Below are positions 6,937 to 7,854 of a stretch of 7,854 bases of DNA, piece by piece. A program made the position numbers and the translations under genes. How positions within the stretch are numbered: position 1 is the stretch's first letter; each line of letters begins with the position of its first letter. The stretch spans positions 1-7,854 of the forward strand of contig JACDDF010000081.1 of NCBI GenBank assembly GCA_013817135.1. Direction: 5' to 3'. Below the pieces are notes generated by a model that saw only the letters and a program-made list of their open reading frames with translations, was not told where the DNA came from and did not search any database. The stretch comes from Nitrospirales bacterium (GTDB taxonomy: Bacteria; Nitrospirota; Nitrospiria; Nitrospirales; UBA8639).

Positions 6937-7051
6937 ACCCACAAGGAAGAGGGGAGGGTTGCGCCCTGGGATTATCCTGGGGAGGATAGACTAAAAAACA
7001 TAAGCAGTCTTCAAATCCTCAGGAGGCAAATTCCGGCTCTTCCTCGTGGGT
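6937..7051. repeat. 15-nt inverted repeat with 85-bp interior
   Basis: ACCCACAAGGAAGAG (6937-6951) and the reverse complement of 7037-7051 (ACCCACGAGGAAGAG) agree at 14 of 15 bases. The interior also has two copies of CCTGGG (6964-6969, 6976-6981) and GGATTATCC between them. It sits between the zinc-ribbon gene and the DUF4197 gene, on the transcribed side of the former, so it could form a long RNA stem or be a small non-autonomous element. No target duplication was seen. Confidence 0.45.
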
Positions 7052-7089
7052 GGTTCAAAAAGCACCATGGAGTGTGAGATGCCTCAAAG

Positions 7090-7455
7090 TTAAGCTATAG
7101 GAGTACAACTCATCCCTGATCTCTTGCCTTTAGTCGATGATGCTAAAGGCCTAGAGAGGAGCGGACGAGTCTTTTTCTTCATCGCCTCCCGTTGAGGGTT
7201 GAGGCGATTTTCCAAAATTACGGGATCAATGACTTCGCCGCATTGCAAGCATCGTTTGGTCAAAATTTCCATCCCACCAGCATCATAGTTCACATTCATG
7301 CACCAATGGGAGACCATAAACCCTCCACACCGTGTACATGTATCCGAATGTCTTGGATCCACCATTTTTGTGGTAGGACTGGCATCAGCCGTTTCATGCT
7401 TGATGGGACTTTTCCCAGCGGTCGGGGTCTTTTTTTGTATTCCGAAATGTCCCAT
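7090..7455 (-). CDS. Small zinc-ribbon-like protein, function unknown
   Basis: A 121-residue basic protein with a low-complexity N-terminus (residues 5-35, rich in K, T, P and S) and a cysteine core: DTCTRCGG (Cys40, Cys43), Cys52, and RCLQCGEVIDPVILENR (Cys69, Cys72). The C-x2-C ... C-x2-C layout with 25 residues between the pairs fits a zinc ribbon; the CGEVIDP-NR motif suggests a conserved small family that I cannot name. The C-terminal 30 residues are basic (KKKTRP, STKGKR), compatible with nucleic-acid binding, but this is only inference. The start at 7455 is chosen because AAGGAG (7462-7467 on +) lies 6 bases upstream; an ATG at 7482 in the same frame would add nine residues that overlap this ribosome binding site. 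It is the first gene of the minus-strand group. Confidence 0.75.
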   Translation of the reverse strand: MGHFGIQKKTPTAGKSPIKHETADASPTTKMVDPRHSDTCTRCGGFMVSHWCMNVNYDAGGMEILTKRCLQCGEVIDPVILENRLNPQREAMKKKTRPLLSRPLASSTKGKRSGMSCTPIA

Positions 7456-7467
7456 ATGTATCTCCTT
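7453..7467 (-). promoter_or_regulatory. Strong ribosome binding site choosing start 7455
   Basis: Read on the minus strand, AAAGGAGA followed by TACAT and ATG is a near-ideal site. It selects the protein beginning MGHFGIQKK over the longer form starting at 7482. Confidence 0.75.
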
Positions 7468-7485
7468 TTTCCTGATTGTCATGTC

Positions 7486-7516
7486 ATATCTAATATAATG
7501 CCTTGTTGTTAGATAT
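7486..7516. promoter_or_regulatory. 8-bp inverted repeat upstream of the zinc-ribbon gene
   Basis: ATATCTAA (7486-7493) and TTAGATAT (7509-7516) are perfect inverted arms separated by 15 bases. On the minus strand the spacer side contains TATATT (7492-7497), a possible -10 box about 36 bases before the start at 7455, so the repeat is well placed to be an operator. No good -35 was found. Confidence 0.4.
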
Positions 7517-7529
7517 AGCTCTTTGAGCT
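7517..7529. repeat. Short inverted repeat AGCTC-ttt-GAGCT
   Basis: Perfect 5-bp arms with a 3-base centre directly adjoin the 8-bp inverted repeat at 7486-7516. It may be a second protein-binding half of the same regulatory region; alone it could be chance. Confidence 0.3.
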
Positions 7530-7654
7530 TAAGTCAAGATTAATCCAATATTAAAAAATCCTCATAATTGAATATTTAGAACATCAATAACTTCCGTAAA
7601 TGTGAATAAAGCTTTTAAAATTATACATATTTAAGCTGTATTTGGTGTATGTTC

Positions 7655-7676
7655 TTACTTATATAATGCTAAGTAA
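7655..7676 (+). promoter_or_regulatory. TATAAT box inside a 7-bp inverted repeat
   Basis: TTACTTA (7655-7661) and TAAGTAA (7670-7676) are perfect inverted arms; the 8-base loop TATAATGC contains a perfect -10 hexamer (7662-7667). The best nearby -35-like sequence is weak (TATTTG at 7639-7644, 17-base spacer). If active it would transcribe rightward into 7690-7854. Confidence 0.33.
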
Positions 7677-7703
7677 AAATACCATAAAGCAAAAGGCAGA
7701 AAA

Positions 7704-7736
7704 ATGAGGAGACCAAGGGGGAACGCTGTCTGTTAA
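7704..7736 (+). CDS. Possible 10-residue leader-like ORF
   Basis: ATG 7704 follows AAAAGG (7691-7696) by 7 bases and encodes MRRPRGNAVC before TAA. It lies about 37 bases after the TATAAT box at 7662-7667. Three of ten residues are arginine, with AGG/AGA codons. Such ORFs arise often by chance, so this is speculative. Confidence 0.12.
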   Translation: MRRPRGNAVC

Positions 7737-7854
7737 GAGCCGGACATTTTGGGGGGAGAATAACGGAAAATCAGGAGAATTCCCTGAGGCGAAAAACCGT
7801 CTTACTGCCAACGAAAGTGAACGGGTGTGGTCTTTTCCCCTGATAGGGTAATGC

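Larger units (their letters stand above)
7456..7854. other. Gene-poor AT-rich region with inverted repeats
   Basis: No convincing gene was found in this 399-base stretch. Bases about 7483-7690 are clearly more AT-rich than the rest of the window and hold three inverted repeats and two TATAAT boxes. Bases 7691-7854 return to ordinary composition; they contain a 10-codon ORF (7704-7736), a short hairpin TCAGG-agaattc-CCTGA (about 7771-7787) and a minus-strand frame open from the right edge to a TAA at 7659-7661. The latter could be the end of a gene beyond the window, but shows no recognisable domain. Confidence 0.5.

Noticed and set aside
7532..7537. TTGACT on the minus strand as a -35 box for the zinc-ribbon gene
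   Set aside because: The nearest -10-like hexamer (TATATC, 7512-7517) is only 14 bases away, and the hexamers at 16-18 bases are poor.
7659..7854. Minus-strand frame open from the right edge for over 60 codons
   Set aside because: Its translation is rich in Ser, Pro and Phe without a domain, and no start is visible in the window; kept only as a note for the region, not as a gene.

Overview
The window looks like chromosomal DNA of a Gram-negative, mid-GC bacterium. The pairing of ScpA/ScpB (rather than MukEF), a fused GlcD-GlcF-type flavo/iron-sulfur protein, a DUF4197 protein, a DUF3565 protein and a short zinc-ribbon protein with a CGEVIDP motif would fit Nitrospirota (Nitrospira-like). That placement is inference from gene content and protein style, not a database result.

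Left part, all on the + strand: (1) the 3' part of a phenylalanine-type pentapeptide-repeat protein with a C-terminal membrane anchor, cut by the left edge (1-660); (2) scpA, with a TTG start (767-1588), and scpB (1709-2467), which encode the two kleisin-complex partners of SMC in chromosome condensation and segregation, with a possible 37-codon ORF filling the gap between them; (3) a 935-residue FAD-dependent 2-hydroxyacid dehydrogenase fused to two 4Fe-4S clusters and two cysteine-rich (CCG-type) domains (2572-5379); (4) a small MoaD/ThiS-type ubiquitin-fold protein (5479-5760), whose Gly-Gly is followed by a 12-residue tail.

Right part, minus strand, convergent with the left block: a zinc-ribbon protein (7455-7090), a secreted DUF4197 protein broken by a one-base frameshift (6815-6092), and DUF3565 (6046-5831). 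The two gaps here carry structure: a 15-nt near-perfect inverted repeat at 6937-7051, and an AT-rich region (about 7483-7690) with several inverted repeats, two of which enclose the same octamer TATAATGC.

No tRNA, rRNA, CRISPR array, transposase or convincing intrinsic terminator was found. The most checkable oddities are the tail after Gly-Gly in the ubiquitin-like protein, the replacement of a predicted zinc-ligand histidine by proline plus two CxG instead of CCG motifs in the flavo/Fe-S fusion protein, the DUF4197 frameshift, and the intergenic repeats. None of them amounts to a clearly new multi-gene system.
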